Shown piece after piece: positions 26,738-35,895 of a stretch of 64,000 bases of DNA. The DNA is taken from contig NZ_VFEU01000005.1 of assembly GCF_007858255.1 (NCBI RefSeq), positions 248,001 through 312,000 of the forward strand. Reading direction: 5' to 3'. Made by a program: the position numbers and the translations under genes. The notes beneath the pieces were generated by a model. That model was not told the DNA's origin and did not search any database. It saw only the letters and a program-made list of their open reading frames with translations. Position 1 is the stretch's first letter. Each line of letters starts with the position of its first letter. Source of the DNA: Pseudomonas rhodesiae. GTDB lineage: Bacteria; Pseudomonadota; Gammaproteobacteria; Pseudomonadales; Pseudomonadaceae.

Positions 26738-28096
26738 CGTCTGGGCCTGGACCGCGAAGTTCTGACTGTCAGCCAGCTCAACGGCCGTGCGCGGGTGTTG
26801 CTGGAAGACGTGTTCGCCAATATCTGGGTCGAAGGCGAAATCTCCAACCTCGCCCGCCCGGCGTCCGGCCACGTGTATTTCACCCTCAAGGACAGCGGCG
26901 CCCAGGTGCGTTGCGCATTGTTTCGCAGTAACGCCGCACGGGTTCGGCAGGCCTTGAAGGATGGCCTGGCGGTGAAGGTGCGCGGCAAGGTCTCGTTGTT
27001 TGAGGGCCGTGGTGATTACCAGTTGATTCTCGACACCGTGGAGCCCGCAGGCGACGGTGCGCTGCGCCTGGCCTTCGATGCGCTGAAAGAAAAACTCAGC
27101 GCCGAAGGTCTGTTCAGCGCCGAGCGCAAAGTGCCGCTGCCGGCCCACCCGCAGCGCATCGGCATCATCAGCTCGCCCACCGGCGCGGTGATCCGCGACA
27201 TCATCAGCGTATTCCGTCGCCGTGCGCCGCAGGTGCAACTGACGTTGATCCCCACCGCCGTGCAAGGCCGCGAAGCCATCCCGCAAATTGTACGGGCGCT
27301 GAAACTGGCGGATGCGCGCGGCTTCGACGCACTGATCCTGGCCCGTGGCGGCGGTTCGCTGGAAGACCTCTGGTGCTTCAACGAAGAAGCCGTGGCCCGT
27401 GCGGTGGATGCCTGCGTAACCCCTATTGTCAGCGCCGTCGGCCATGAAACCGATGTGTCGATCAGCGACTTCGTGGCTGACGTACGTGCGCCTACACCGT
27501 CCGCTGCCGCCGAGCTGCTGGCGCCGGATTCAAGCCATCTGGTGCGCCAGGTGGAGAACCTGCATCGGCGCCTGGTGATGCTGATGCGCAACCGCCTGCG
27601 GCACGACCGCTTGCGACTTGAGGGCATGGCCCGCCGGCTGCGTCATCCGGGCGAACGTCTGCGCCAACAGGCCCAACGCCTGGACGACCTGGACATGCGC
27701 CTGCGCCGTGCCTTCGAGCGTAGCCTCAACACCCGTCGCGAGCGCTTGATCCGCCTGGAAACCCGCCTCGCCGGCCAGCATCCGGGACGTCAACTGGCCC
27801 TTTTGCGCCAGCGCTTGGACAGCCTCGCCGAACGCCTGCCGCGCGCCATGCGCGAAGGCCTCAAGGCGCGTCGTCTGCAATTGCAAAGCCAGGTGCAGAC
27901 GCTGCAGGTGGTCAGCCCGCTAGCCACCCTGGGCCGCGGCTACAGCATCCTGCTGGACGAGCGCGGCCAAGCCATTCGCAGTGCCGCGCAGACCCACACT
28001 GGCCAGCGTCTGACCGCGCGACTTGGTGAAGGCCAATTGCAAGTGAGGGTGGAAGACAACCACCTGACACCCGTTACCCTTTCGTTACTGGATTGA
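26717..28096 (+). CDS. xseA: exodeoxyribonuclease VII large subunit (459 aa)
   Basis: XseA is the catalytic large subunit of exonuclease VII, which degrades single-stranded DNA from both ends. An N-terminal OB fold (about residues 15-105, with EGEISNLARPASGHVYFTLKD) precedes the catalytic part. That part has GIISSPTGAVIRDI and the LARGGGSLEDLWCFN and VGHETDVSISDFVAD motifs. A long arginine-rich coiled-coil region (about 270-400) and a short beta C terminus with LGRGYSI follow. Length is normal. The small subunit gene xseB is not in this window. The start region is tandemly duplicated, see 26697-26737. Confidence 0.97.
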   Translation: MIKDPFARLGLDREVLTVSQLNGRARVLLEDVFANIWVEGEISNLARPASGHVYFTLKDSGAQVRCALFRSNAARVRQALKDGLAVKVRGKVSLFEGRGDYQLILDTVEPAGDGALRLAFDALKEKLSAEGLFSAERKVPLPAHPQRIGIISSPTGAVIRDIISVFRRRAPQVQLTLIPTAVQGREAIPQIVRALKLADARGFDALILARGGGSLEDLWCFNEEAVARAVDACVTPIVSAVGHETDVSISDFVADVRAPTPSAAAELLAPDSSHLVRQVENLHRRLVMLMRNRLRHDRLRLEGMARRLRHPGERLRQQAQRLDDLDMRLRRAFERSLNTRRERLIRLETRLAGQHPGRQLALLRQRLDSLAERLPRAMREGLKARRLQLQSQVQTLQVVSPLATLGRGYSILLDERGQAIRSAAQTHTGQRLTARLGEGQLQVRVEDNHLTPVTLSLLD

Positions 28097-28099
28097 TCG

Positions 28100-28921
28100 A
28101 TGCCACGTCTTTTTAGCCTGTTGATGCTGCTATGCCTGACCTTTAACGCCCACGCCGACAGTTACATCAGCCGCACCCTGAACAAACCGGTGCCGGGCGG
28201 CGTGGCAGTGGTCGAGCTGGGCCCTTCGGCAACGGCGCCCAAGGCCACGTATCAAGGCAAGCCGGTGCTGGTGGTCAAGGAACAGGACAATTGGCTGGCG
28301 ATCGTCGGCATTCCGCTGACGGTCAAACCCGGCAACGAGCGCATCAGCAGCGGCGGCCGCAGCCTGCCCTTTATCGTCGGCTATAAAAAGTACCCGGAAC
28401 AGCGCATCACCTTGAAGAACAAAAGCCAGGTCAACCCTGCCCCGGCGCAGCTCAAGCGCATCGAGGCCGAGCTGGCGGTACAGATCAAGGCTTACCGCAG
28501 TTTCAGCCCGAACCTGCCGAGCAATCTGGTGCTGGACAAGCCTGTTAACGGTCCGCTGTCGAGCAAGTTCGGCGTGCGCCGCTTTTTCAACGGCGAAGAG
28601 CGCAACCCGCATTCGGGCCTGGACTTCGCGGTGCCCGCCGGCACGCCGATCAAAACGCCTGCAAACGGCAAAGTGATTCTGGTGGGCAATTACTTTTTCA
28701 ACGGCAATACCGTGTTCGTCGATCACGGCCAAGGCTTTATCAGCATGTTCTGCCACATGTCCACGATCGACGTGAAGGTCGGCCAGCAACTGGTGCGAGG
28801 CGCGGTGGTGGGCAAGGTCGGCTCGACCGGCCGCGCGACGGGGCCGCACATGCACTGGAACGTCAGCCTTAACGATGCGCGGGTGGACCCAGCGATCTTT
28901 ATTGGCGCATTCCAACCTTGA
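28100..28921 (+). CDS. secreted M23 (LytM-type) peptidase (273 aa)
   Basis: A signal peptide (LFSLLMLLCLTFNAHA, cleavage near residue 19) sends the protein to the periplasm. A beta-rich N-terminal domain (about 20-150) is followed by a C-terminal peptidase M23 domain (about 160-270). The zinc motif HSGLDFA and the distal GPHMHWNV motif are both complete, so it should be an active glycyl/D-amino-acid endopeptidase or a peptidoglycan hydrolase. It starts 3 nt after the xseA stop, so the pair is probably co-transcribed, an arrangement also seen in other pseudomonads. Confidence 0.92.
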   Translation: MPRLFSLLMLLCLTFNAHADSYISRTLNKPVPGGVAVVELGPSATAPKATYQGKPVLVVKEQDNWLAIVGIPLTVKPGNERISSGGRSLPFIVGYKKYPEQRITLKNKSQVNPAPAQLKRIEAELAVQIKAYRSFSPNLPSNLVLDKPVNGPLSSKFGVRRFFNGEERNPHSGLDFAVPAGTPIKTPANGKVILVGNYFFNGNTVFVDHGQGFISMFCHMSTIDVKVGQQLVRGAVVGKVGSTGRATGPHMHWNVSLNDARVDPAIFIGAFQP

Positions 28922-28929
28922 TGCCCGCG

Positions 28930-28957
28930 ATTGCGCGCCTAAGAATTGGCGCGCAAT
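28930..28957 (+). terminator. stem-loop after the M23 peptidase gene, no T-run
   Basis: A perfect 10-bp stem ATTGCGCGCC/GGCGCGCAAT with an 8-nt loop lies 8 nt after the stop codon. A poly-T tract does not follow, so it may only stabilise the 3' end. The remaining sequence to 29078 is AT-richer and probably holds the leuA promoter, but no clear -35/-10 pair was found. Confidence 0.5.
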
Positions 28958-29078
28958 AAAATCCATGTCATACCCGAATAAATGGCAGAAAATCTCGACA
29001 ATACTGCACAACAAAGAACTTCTATCAATTTTTTTCGACTGCTTGCCATCATTCACCTCGGCGGTTAGGGTTGGACCT

Positions 29079-29156
29079 ATGAAAACCTCTCATACCCTCA
29101 TTCAGCTCCGCCAGCACCGCAGCCTGTGCCTTGTCAGCGCACGACTGCCAGGCTGA
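29079..29156 (+). CDS. possible leuA leader peptide (25 aa)
   Basis: A short frame upstream of leuA starts with ATG 29079, has a GGA four bases before it and ends with TGA at 29156. It encodes a 25-residue basic peptide with five leucines, MKTSHTLIQLRQHRSLCL then VSARLPG. Three of the five Leu codons are CTC or CTT rather than the common CTG. RNA around 29125-29150 can form a stem (GCCTG..CAGGC with an inner GTGC/GCAC). This could be a leucine-responsive translation-coupled leader. No clear Rho-independent terminator follows, so attenuation in the classical sense is not shown. Confidence 0.4.
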   Translation: MKTSHTLIQLRQHRSLCLVSARLPG

Positions 29157-29242
29157 ATCGATCTGCCTCGTCTTGTGCTTTATCCCAATAACAGTTCCAC
29201 GGCAGGCCGCCTCTTCTCGGCCCCTACACAAAGGATTTCCCG

Positions 29243-30922
29243 ATGAGCATGCTCAAAGACCCGTCTTCGAAGTACCGCGCGTTCCCGACCATCGATATCC
29301 CGGACCGCACCTGGCCATCGAAAACCATCACCGCCGCGCCGATCTGGTGCAGTTCCGACTTGCGTGATGGCAACCAATCGCTGATCGAACCGATGGATGC
29401 GGTAAAAAAACTGCGCTTCTGGAAAACCCTGGTCGCAGTGGGCGTGAAGGAAATCGAGGCCTCCTTCCCGGCGGCCTCGCAGACCGACTTCGACTTTGTG
29501 CGCACCCTGATCGAAGACAACCACATCCCCGAGGACACCACCATCCAGGTGCTGACCCAGGGCCGTGAAGACTTGATCGCACGTACCTTCGAATCCCTGC
29601 GCGGAGCCAAGAAGGCCATCGTGCACTTGTACAACGCCACGTCGCCGTCGTTCCGCCGCATCGTGTTCAACCAGGACAAGGACGGGATCAAGGCGATCGC
29701 GGTCAACGCCGCCAAGCTGTTCGTCAAATACGCCGCCCAGCAACCGGAAACCCAATGGACCTTCGAGTACTCGCCTGAGACCTTCAGCGCCACCGAACTG
29801 GAGTTCGCCAAGGAAGTCTGCGACGCCGTGATCGAGGTGTGGAACCCGACACCGGAGCACAAGGTCATCCTCAACCTGCCGGCCACCGTGGAATGCGCCA
29901 CGCCAAATATCTATGCCGACCAGATCGAGTGGTTCGGTCGCCATATCAACCGCCGTGACAGCGTGATCATCAGCCTGCACACCCACAACGACCGTGGTAC
30001 CGGCGTGGCTGCCACCGAATTGGGCCTGATGGCCGGTGCCGACCGTGTCGAAGGCTGCCTGTTCGGCAACGGCGAGCGCACCGGTAACGTCGATCTGGTC
30101 ACCGTGGCCCTGAACCTCTATACCCAGGGCGTGGACCCTGAGCTGGATTTCTCCGATATCGACGGCGTGCGCAAAGTCGTTGAAGAGTGCAACCAGATCC
30201 AGGTCCACCCACGTCACCCGTACGTCGGCGACCTGGTTCACACCGCGTTCTCCGGCTCCCACCAGGACGCGATCCGCAAGGGCTTTGCCCAGCAGAAATC
30301 CGACGCACTGTGGGAAGTCCCGTACTTGCCGATCGACCCGGCCGATATCGGCCGCAGCTACGAGGCCGTGATCCGCGTCAACAGCCAGTCGGGCAAGGGT
30401 GGCATCGCCTACCTGCTGGAACAGGAATACGACATCAGCTTGCCGCGTCGCATGCAGATCGAGTTCAGCCAAGTGGTGCAGGCCGAAACCGACCGCGTGG
30501 GCCTGGAGATGACCGCACCGCAAATCTATGCGTTGCTGCAACGTGAATACCTGCAAGCCAACACACCGTATGCGTTGGTCAGCCATCGTTTGCAGGAAGA
30601 GAACGGCAACAGCTTCGTCGAGGTGGAAGTCTCCGGCAAAGGCCAGGGCGAGACCAACCTGCACTGGAAAGGCAAAGGCAACGGCGCGCTGGAAGCCTTG
30701 GTGGCCGGCCTGCCGGTGGCGGTCGAGATCATGGACTACAACGAACACGCCATCGGCGCGGGCACCAACGCCAAGGCGGCGGCCTACATCGAACTGCGTG
30801 TGAACGGCGAACGCCCGGTGCATGGCGTGGGCATCGATGAAAACATCACCACGGCCAGCTTCAAGGCATTGTTCAGTGCACTGAACCGCTCGTTGAGCCA
30901 GTTGGAAGCTAAGGCGGCGTAA
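29243..30922 (+). CDS. leuA: 2-isopropylmalate synthase (559 aa)
   Basis: LeuA condenses acetyl-CoA with 2-ketoisovalerate in the first step of leucine synthesis. The catalytic TIM barrel (about residues 30-310) has the metal and substrate motifs [11 protein letters not shown] near the start and [14 protein letters not shown]-terminal LeuA allosteric domain (about 420-559) provides leucine feedback. The 559-aa length is that of the longer LeuA2-type form common in pseudomonads and actinobacteria. AAGGA precedes ATG 29243. A long leader of 320 nt with a short upstream frame and a strong terminator downstream mark it as a single-gene unit. Confidence 0.97.
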   Translation: MSMLKDPSSKYRAFPTIDIPDRTWPSKTITAAPIWCSSDLRDGNQSLIEPMDAVKKLRFWKTLVAVGVKEIEASFPAASQTDFDFVRTLIEDNHIPEDTTIQVLTQGREDLIARTFESLRGAKKAIVHLYNATSPSFRRIVFNQDKDGIKAIAVNAAKLFVKYAAQQPETQWTFEYSPETFSATELEFAKEVCDAVIEVWNPTPEHKVILNLPATVECATPNIYADQIEWFGRHINRRDSVIISLHTHNDRGTGVAATELGLMAGADRVEGCLFGNGERTGNVDLVTVALNLYTQGVDPELDFSDIDGVRKVVEECNQIQVHPRHPYVGDLVHTAFSGSHQDAIRKGFAQQKSDALWEVPYLPIDPADIGRSYEAVIRVNSQSGKGGIAYLLEQEYDISLPRRMQIEFSQVVQAETDRVGLEMTAPQIYALLQREYLQANTPYALVSHRLQEENGNSFVEVEVSGKGQGETNLHWKGKGNGALEALVAGLPVAVEIMDYNEHAIGAGTNAKAAAYIELRVNGERPVHGVGIDENITTASFKALFSALNRSLSQLEAKAA

Positions 30923-30941
30923 ACGCCGGCCGCTGAGTGCC

Positions 30942-30978
30942 AAAGGCCCCTGGGTGTGAATCCAGGGGCCTTTTTATT
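30942..30978 (+). terminator. intrinsic terminator of leuA
   Basis: A 12-bp perfect stem (AAAGGCCCCTGG with CCAGGGGCCTTT) and an 8-nt loop are followed by TTATTGA within a T-rich tail, 19 nt after the leuA stop. Confidence 0.92.
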
Positions 30979-31011
30979 GAGTATCGGATTTGGGTTGACC
31001 GTCAGGCACTC

Positions 31012-31084
31012 ATCGGGGGCAAGCCCCCTCCCACATTTTTGAATGTTTTCACAAATCAACCTGTGGCAGGGGGCTTGCCCCCGA
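31012..31084. repeat. REP doublet (REPIN) downstream of leuA
   Basis: Two REP units in inverted orientation flank a 26-nt spacer. The left arm is ATCGGGGGCAAGCCCCCT plus CCCACA, and the right arm is TGTGG..AGGGGGCTTGCC ending CCCCGAT. Each unit is itself a hairpin, and the two pair with each other. This is the classic REPIN layout of the P. fluorescens group, mobilised in trans by RAYT transposases; no RAYT gene is in this window. Confidence 0.88.
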
Positions 31085-31094
31085 TAGCGGTCAG

Positions 31095-31886
31095 TCAGAC
31101 GAACTGAAAACTATCGGCATCCAGATGCGCCGGAAACCGGGCGCGATACGCCGCCAACTCCGCCGCCTCCAGCTTCACCTGAAACACCCCGTCAGCCTCC
31201 CCTGCACTGAGCAGCGTCTCTCCCTGGAAGTCCAGCACCTGACTGTCGCCGGTGTAGGCAAAGCCTTTACCGTCGGTGCCGACCCGATTCACTGCGGCTA
31301 CATAACACAGGTTTTCGATGGCCCGCGCCGGTAGCAAGCGGTTCCAGTGCTGGCGCCGGGCGCCGGGCCAGTTGGCGGTGTACAACAGCAGGTCAGTATC
31401 TTGAGCGTCGCGGCTCCATACCGGGAAGCGCAGGTCGTAGCAAATCAACGGGCGTATACGCCAGCCCTTCAATTCGAACTGCACTTGGCGCTCGCCGGGG
31501 GTGTAGTGATTGTGCTCGCCGGCCATGCGGAATAGATGGCGCTTGTCGTAGTGCAACACCTCGCCATCCGGCCGTGCCCATAGCAAGCGATTGCGGTGGC
31601 TGCCATCGGCGGCCTGGATGATCACACTGCCGGTGATCACTGCGTCGTATTTGACCGCTTGGGATTGCAACCACTGCTGGGTGGGACCGTGTTCCGGTTC
31701 GGCGAGGGCCTGGGACTCCATGGAGAAACCCGTGGTAAACATCTCGGGCAGTACGATCAGATCGGCTCCCCTGGCCTGCTCCAGCAGCAGTTCAAAATGC
31801 TCAAGGTTGGCCTGGCGGTCGTGCCAGGCAAGGGTGGTCTGGATCAGGGCAATCGTCAGATCGGGCAGTGCAGTCAGATCACGCAT
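31095..31886 (-). CDS. omega-amidase / nitrilase-family amidohydrolase (YafV-like, 263 aa)
   Basis: This carbon-nitrogen hydrolase has the complete Glu-Lys-Cys triad: Glu in VLPEMFTTGF, Lys in YDKRHLF and Cys in LICYDLRFPVW. The YDKRHLFRM..GEHNHYTPG stretch is typical of YafV-type omega-amidases. These hydrolyse 2-oxoglutaramate, 2-oxosuccinamate and related omega-amides made by glutamine or asparagine transaminases. Its start overlaps the end of the upstream aminotransferase gene by 13 nt. Together they fit a glutamine-transaminase/omega-amidase step that salvages methionine from its 2-keto acid. Confidence 0.87.
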   Translation of the reverse strand: MRDLTALPDLTIALIQTTLAWHDRQANLEHFELLLEQARGADLIVLPEMFTTGFSMESQALAEPEHGPTQQWLQSQAVKYDAVITGSVIIQAADGSHRNRLLWARPDGEVLHYDKRHLFRMAGEHNHYTPGERQVQFELKGWRIRPLICYDLRFPVWSRDAQDTDLLLYTANWPGARRQHWNRLLPARAIENLCYVAAVNRVGTDGKGFAYTGDSQVLDFQGETLLSAGEADGVFQVKLEAAELAAYRARFPAHLDADSFQFV

Positions 31887-33022
31887 AGTTTTTCGGCTGC
31901 CTGGCGCAGCGTGTCCTCACGTTTGGCAAAGCACAAGCGCACCAGACGCTGGCCTTGGGGTGGGTGCTGGTAGAACACCGAGATCGGAATGCTCGCCACG
32001 CCATGTTCGCGAGTCATCCACAGCGACATGGCGACGTCATCCAGATCCGGGCGTATCTGTGAGTAGTCCACCAATTGGAAGTAAGTACCGGTCACCCGGG
32101 TAAAGCTCAAGCGCGACGGCGCCAGCAAGTCGCAGAACAGGTCGCGCTTGGCCTGATAGAACGCCGGCAGTTCGTCGACATGCTCCGGGCGTTCGGCCAT
32201 AAAGTCAGCCAATGCGCACTGCAACGGCGTCACACCACAGAAATTGACGTATTGGTGCACCTTGCGCAGTTCAGCCGTCAGCGCTGGTGGGGCGACGACA
32301 TAGCCGGTTTTCCAGCCGGTGACGTGATAGGTCTTGCCAAAGGAGCTGACCACGAACGCACGTTGGTAAAGCTCCTCATGGGCCAACACGCTGACGTGAG
32401 AGACCCCGTCGAATACCAAGTGCTCGTAAACCTCATCGCTGACCAGGTAAATATCGCGATCGCGGATCAGTTCAGCCAATTGGTCCAGCTCAGCACGGCT
32501 GATCAACGCGCCGGTCGGGTTGTGGGGGGTGTTGAGGATGATCATGCGCGTGCGCGGCGACAGCGCGGCCTTGATCCGTTCAAAGTCCAGCGCGAAGCCT
32601 TGCAGGCTCAGTTGCACATGCACGCAACGGCCGCCGGCCAGCTCGACCGAGGGTTCATAGCTGTCGTAACACGGGTCGAACACGATGACTTCGTCGCCGC
32701 TGCGAATTACTGCCTGGATGGCGCAAAAGATCGCGGCAGTCGCGCCAGGCGTGATGGTCACTTCGGTGTCGGGATTGACCGTAACCCCATAACTGCGGGC
32801 GATCTTGGCCGCCACTTGCTGACGCAGAGCCGGCAAACCCGTCATAGGCGAATATTGGTTATGGCCGGCGGCAACATGCTTGCCCACCGCATCGAGCAAA
32901 CCTTGAGGCCCGTTGAAATCGGGGAAACCCTGGGACAGGTTGAGGGCGCCGGTTTCAGCGGCGAGTTGCGACATGGTGGTAAAAATGGTCGTGCCGACCG
33001 TTGGCAGCTTGCTGGTGATCAT
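31874..33022 (-). CDS. methionine (glutamine) aminotransferase, PLP-dependent (382 aa)
   Basis: This class I/II aminotransferase has the PLP-binding lysine in SSFGKTYHVTGWKTGY. NLSQGFPDF, NTPHNPTGA and VSDEVYEHLVFDG appear in the order of the family. The QGFPDF and SDEVYEHL motifs match the YbdL-like methionine aminotransferases, which regenerate methionine from 4-methylthio-2-oxobutanoate with glutamine as donor. It precedes and overlaps the omega-amidase gene. The exact amino donor is inferred from family and context. Confidence 0.88.
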   Translation of the reverse strand: MITSKLPTVGTTIFTTMSQLAAETGALNLSQGFPDFNGPQGLLDAVGKHVAAGHNQYSPMTGLPALRQQVAAKIARSYGVTVNPDTEVTITPGATAAIFCAIQAVIRSGDEVIVFDPCYDSYEPSVELAGGRCVHVQLSLQGFALDFERIKAALSPRTRMIILNTPHNPTGALISRAELDQLAELIRDRDIYLVSDEVYEHLVFDGVSHVSVLAHEELYQRAFVVSSFGKTYHVTGWKTGYVVAPPALTAELRKVHQYVNFCGVTPLQCALADFMAERPEHVDELPAFYQAKRDLFCDLLAPSRLSFTRVTGTYFQLVDYSQIRPDLDDVAMSLWMTREHGVASIPISVFYQHPPQGQRLVRLCFAKREDTLRQAAEKLCVI

Positions 33023-33096
33023 CGAAGGCCCCTGCGGATGAGCCCCAAGTTTTAAGCTGCCAACCCGGTTGGGTCAAGGCACAAACCGGCGCGCAC

Positions 33097-33123
33097 AAAA
33101 AAGGGCTCATCAAGAGCCCTTTC
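33097..33123 (-). terminator. intrinsic terminator after der
   Basis: A 7-bp stem AGGGCTC/GAGCCCT with a 5-nt loop is followed, on the minus strand, by six T, 17 nt beyond the der stop. It closes the long minus-strand housekeeping run that begins at iscR. Confidence 0.88.
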
Positions 33124-33136
33124 TGCGAAGTCGATA

Positions 33137-34606
33137 TCAGCGCTTGTCGCGGCGCTTTTTGTCGGCTTTCTTGTGGTGAGTCATCAAACGACGCTTCTTG
33201 TTCACCTGACGGTCAGTCAGTGTGTTCTTGTTGCCTTCGTATGGGTTCTCACCACCTTTGAACTCGATACGAATCGGCGTACCGACCAGTTTCAAGACGC
33301 GGCGGTAGGTGTTTTCCAGGTAACGCACGTAGGACTTGGGCACCTTCTCGATCTGGTTACCGTGGATCACGATAATCGGCGGGTTGGCACCACCCAAGTG
33401 GGCATAACGCAGCTTGATCCGGCGGTTGTTGACCATCGGCGGCGCGTGCTCACCCACTGCGTCTTCCAGGATCTGGGTCAGACGGTTGGTCGGCCAGCGG
33501 GTGACCGCAGACTTGAACGAGTTCTGTACGGAGGCATAGAGGTTACCCACGCCAGTGCCGTGCAACGCCGAGATGAAGTGGATATCTGCAAACTCGACGA
33601 AGAACAGTCGACGCTGCAGCTCGACCTTGACGAAGTCGCGCTCGCTCGGCGTCATGCCGTCCCACTTGTTGATCGCGATCACCAGTGCCCGACCGGCCTC
33701 CAGGGCGAAGCCCAGCAGGTTGAGGTCGTGGTCCACCACGCCTTCACGGGCGTCCATCACAAAGATCACCACGTTGGCGTCCTTGATGGCTTGCAGGGTC
33801 TTCACCACGGAGAATTTTTCAACTTCCTCATGGATCTTGCCGCGCTTGCGCACACCGGCGGTATCGATCAGCGTGTACTTCTCGTCGTTGCGTTCGAACG
33901 GGATGTAGATGCTGTCGCGAGTGGTGCCTGGCTGGTCATAGACGATGACGCGGTCTTCACCGAGCATGCGGTTGACCAGGGTCGACTTGCCCACGTTGGG
34001 GCGGCCGATAATGGCGATCTTGATACCGTCTTTTTCGCTCGGGCCAGGAATGCGCTTGGCTTCCTCGCCTTCGGCGACGATCTCTTCTTCGCCCTCTTCT
34101 TCCTCGACATCATCTTTCGGGAAGTCGCGCAGAGCGACCTCCAACATCTGAGTGATGCCGCGACCGTGGGCACCGGCAATCGGGATCGCGTCACCCAGGC
34201 CCATCGGGCTGAATTCGGCACGGGCCTGCTCAGGATCGATGTTGTCGATCTTGTTGGCGACCAGGTAGGAGCGTTTGTTGCGCTTGCGCAGGTGCTCGCC
34301 GATCATCTGGTCGGCAGCGGTGTAGCCCGCGCGGGCGTCCACCAGGAACAACACGACATCGGCTTCTTCAATGGCCAGCAGCGACTGCTCGGCCATTTTT
34401 TCGTCCATGCCATGCTCGTCACCGGAGATACCACCGGTGTCGACGATAATGTAGGAGCGCCCTTGCCACTTTGCCTCACCGTATTGGCGATCACGGGTCA
34501 GACCGGACAAGTCGCCGACAATGGCGTCGCGAGTCCTGGTCAGGCGGTTGAACAAGGTGGACTTGCCGACGTTAGGTCGGCCCACCAGGGCGATTACGGG
34601 AACCAT
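33137..34606 (-). CDS. der: ribosome biogenesis GTPase Der (EngA, 489 aa)
   Basis: Der is the tandem GTPase needed for 50S subunit maturation. The first G domain (about residues 1-170) has GRPNVGKST and DTGG. An acidic linker ([15 protein letters not shown]) leads to the second G domain (about 195-370, with a second [13 protein letters not shown] and NKWD). A KH-like domain and a lysine/arginine-rich tail end the chain. I start at ATG 34606 (MVPVIALVG), with GGAGAG upstream; a GTG four codons earlier is less likely. It is downstream of bamB, with a possible terminator in the gap. Confidence 0.97.
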   Translation of the reverse strand: MVPVIALVGRPNVGKSTLFNRLTRTRDAIVGDLSGLTRDRQYGEAKWQGRSYIIVDTGGISGDEHGMDEKMAEQSLLAIEEADVVLFLVDARAGYTAADQMIGEHLRKRNKRSYLVANKIDNIDPEQARAEFSPMGLGDAIPIAGAHGRGITQMLEVALRDFPKDDVEEEEGEEEIVAEGEEAKRIPGPSEKDGIKIAIIGRPNVGKSTLVNRMLGEDRVIVYDQPGTTRDSIYIPFERNDEKYTLIDTAGVRKRGKIHEEVEKFSVVKTLQAIKDANVVIFVMDAREGVVDHDLNLLGFALEAGRALVIAINKWDGMTPSERDFVKVELQRRLFFVEFADIHFISALHGTGVGNLYASVQNSFKSAVTRWPTNRLTQILEDAVGEHAPPMVNNRRIKLRYAHLGGANPPIIVIHGNQIEKVPKSYVRYLENTYRRVLKLVGTPIRIEFKGGENPYEGNKNTLTDRQVNKKRRLMTHHKKADKKRRDKR

Positions 34607-34630
34607 GCGGCTCTCCACTTCGTTATTTCA

Positions 34631-34662
34631 GAAAATACAAAAGCCGCTGCAGGGCAGCGGCT
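34631..34662 (-). terminator. intrinsic terminator between bamB and der
   Basis: On the minus strand AGCCGCTGC and GCAGCGGCT (9-bp stem, 3-nt loop) are followed by TTTTGTATTTT. It lies in the 137-nt gap before der, so der expression may need read-through or its own promoter. Confidence 0.72.
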
Positions 34663-34743
34663 GGTGCTCGGGGCAGCATATTCATGCCGCATACCCTGCC
34701 AAAGCAGGGCCGCCTGGGGGTAACCCCAAGCATAGTCAAACCT

Positions 34744-35895
34744 TTACTTGATGGTCAGGGCTTCCAGCTTGCCGCTGTTGCCATACACATAAAGCATGTT
34801 ACCCACCACCAGCGGACGCGCACGCAGGCCGTAGCTGTCGATACGCTCGCGACCGACAAAACGACCGTCCACCTGGCTCAGCAGGTGCAGGTAGCCTTCG
34901 AAGTCGCCGACCGCCACATAGCTGGAGAATACTTCCGGCGCCGACAACTGACGGCGAGCCAGCGAGTCATTGCTCCACAACGCAGTGGTAGTACGCTCGT
35001 CGACACTTTCCACGGTTCCCGACGCCAGGCTGACATAGACACTGCCAAGCCCCTGCGCGACACCGGCGTAGCTGGAAGCATCACGCTGCCAGTTCACCCG
35101 ACCGGTCTGCAGGTCCAGTGCCGCGACACGGCCTTGGTAAGTGGCGACGTAGAGGGTTTCGCCCGACAGCAGCAAGCCGCCATCGATATCCACAACGCGG
35201 TCCAGCTCGGAACGACCTTGTGGGATGGCCACGCGGGTTTCCCAGGCCGGTACGCCGTTAAGCGTATCAAGGGCGACCACTTTACCGGTCGACAGACCTA
35301 CCACGGCCAGATTATTGGTCACTACCGGACCGCTGGTACCGCGCAAGGTCAACACCGCCGGGGTACTGTCGTACAACCAGCGCTGTTCGCCGGTGCTGGC
35401 GTCCAGGCCAATCACACGGTCGTCCTGGGTCTGCACCACGACCACATTGCCATTGGTGGCAGGGGGTGCGAGTACTTCACTGGTCACGCGAGCGCGCCAT
35501 TTCTCTTCACCGGTGCTGGAATCCAGCGCCACGACTTCGCCCTTGAGCGTGCCGAGCATTACCAGGCCATAACCCACGCCAACGGCGCCGGACACTGGCA
35601 GTTCCAGGTCTTTCTTCCACTTGACGTCGCCGTTCATGCGATCCATCGAGATCACAACGCCGGTCACGTCAGCGGCAACGATGTTTTCACCGTCGATAGC
35701 CGGCACCAACATGTTGTAGGTTTCGCCCTGACCGTCACCGATGGAGCGGCTCCACTGCTTTTGCAGGACCACTTCTTCCTTGAAGCTGGTCAGCTCGGCC
35801 GGAGGCAGTTCTTTTTTACTGTTGCTGCTGCAACCCGCGGCCAGAACGGCCAGAGCCAGCAATGCTGCATGTTTCCAACGGATCACGTCACGCAT
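34744..35895 (-). CDS. bamB: outer membrane assembly factor BamB (383 aa)
   Basis: BamB is the beta-propeller lipoprotein of the BAM complex, which folds outer-membrane proteins. The signal peptide ends with lipobox LAAGC at Cys22 (SSNSKKE follows). The rest is a series of PQQ-like repeats (VALDSSTGEEKW, IGLDASTGEQRW, VALDTLNGVPAWET, AALDLQTGRVNW) forming the eight-bladed propeller. I use ATG 35895 (MRDVIRWKHA), with AAGGGG directly before it; the open frame upstream lacks a signal. Its start overlaps the yfgM stop by 8 nt. Confidence 0.97.
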   Translation of the reverse strand: MRDVIRWKHAALLALAVLAAGCSSNSKKELPPAELTSFKEEVVLQKQWSRSIGDGQGETYNMLVPAIDGENIVAADVTGVVISMDRMNGDVKWKKDLELPVSGAVGVGYGLVMLGTLKGEVVALDSSTGEEKWRARVTSEVLAPPATNGNVVVVQTQDDRVIGLDASTGEQRWLYDSTPAVLTLRGTSGPVVTNNLAVVGLSTGKVVALDTLNGVPAWETRVAIPQGRSELDRVVDIDGGLLLSGETLYVATYQGRVAALDLQTGRVNWQRDASSYAGVAQGLGSVYVSLASGTVESVDERTTTALWSNDSLARRQLSAPEVFSSYVAVGDFEGYLHLLSQVDGRFVGRERIDSYGLRARPLVVGNMLYVYGNSGKLEALTIK

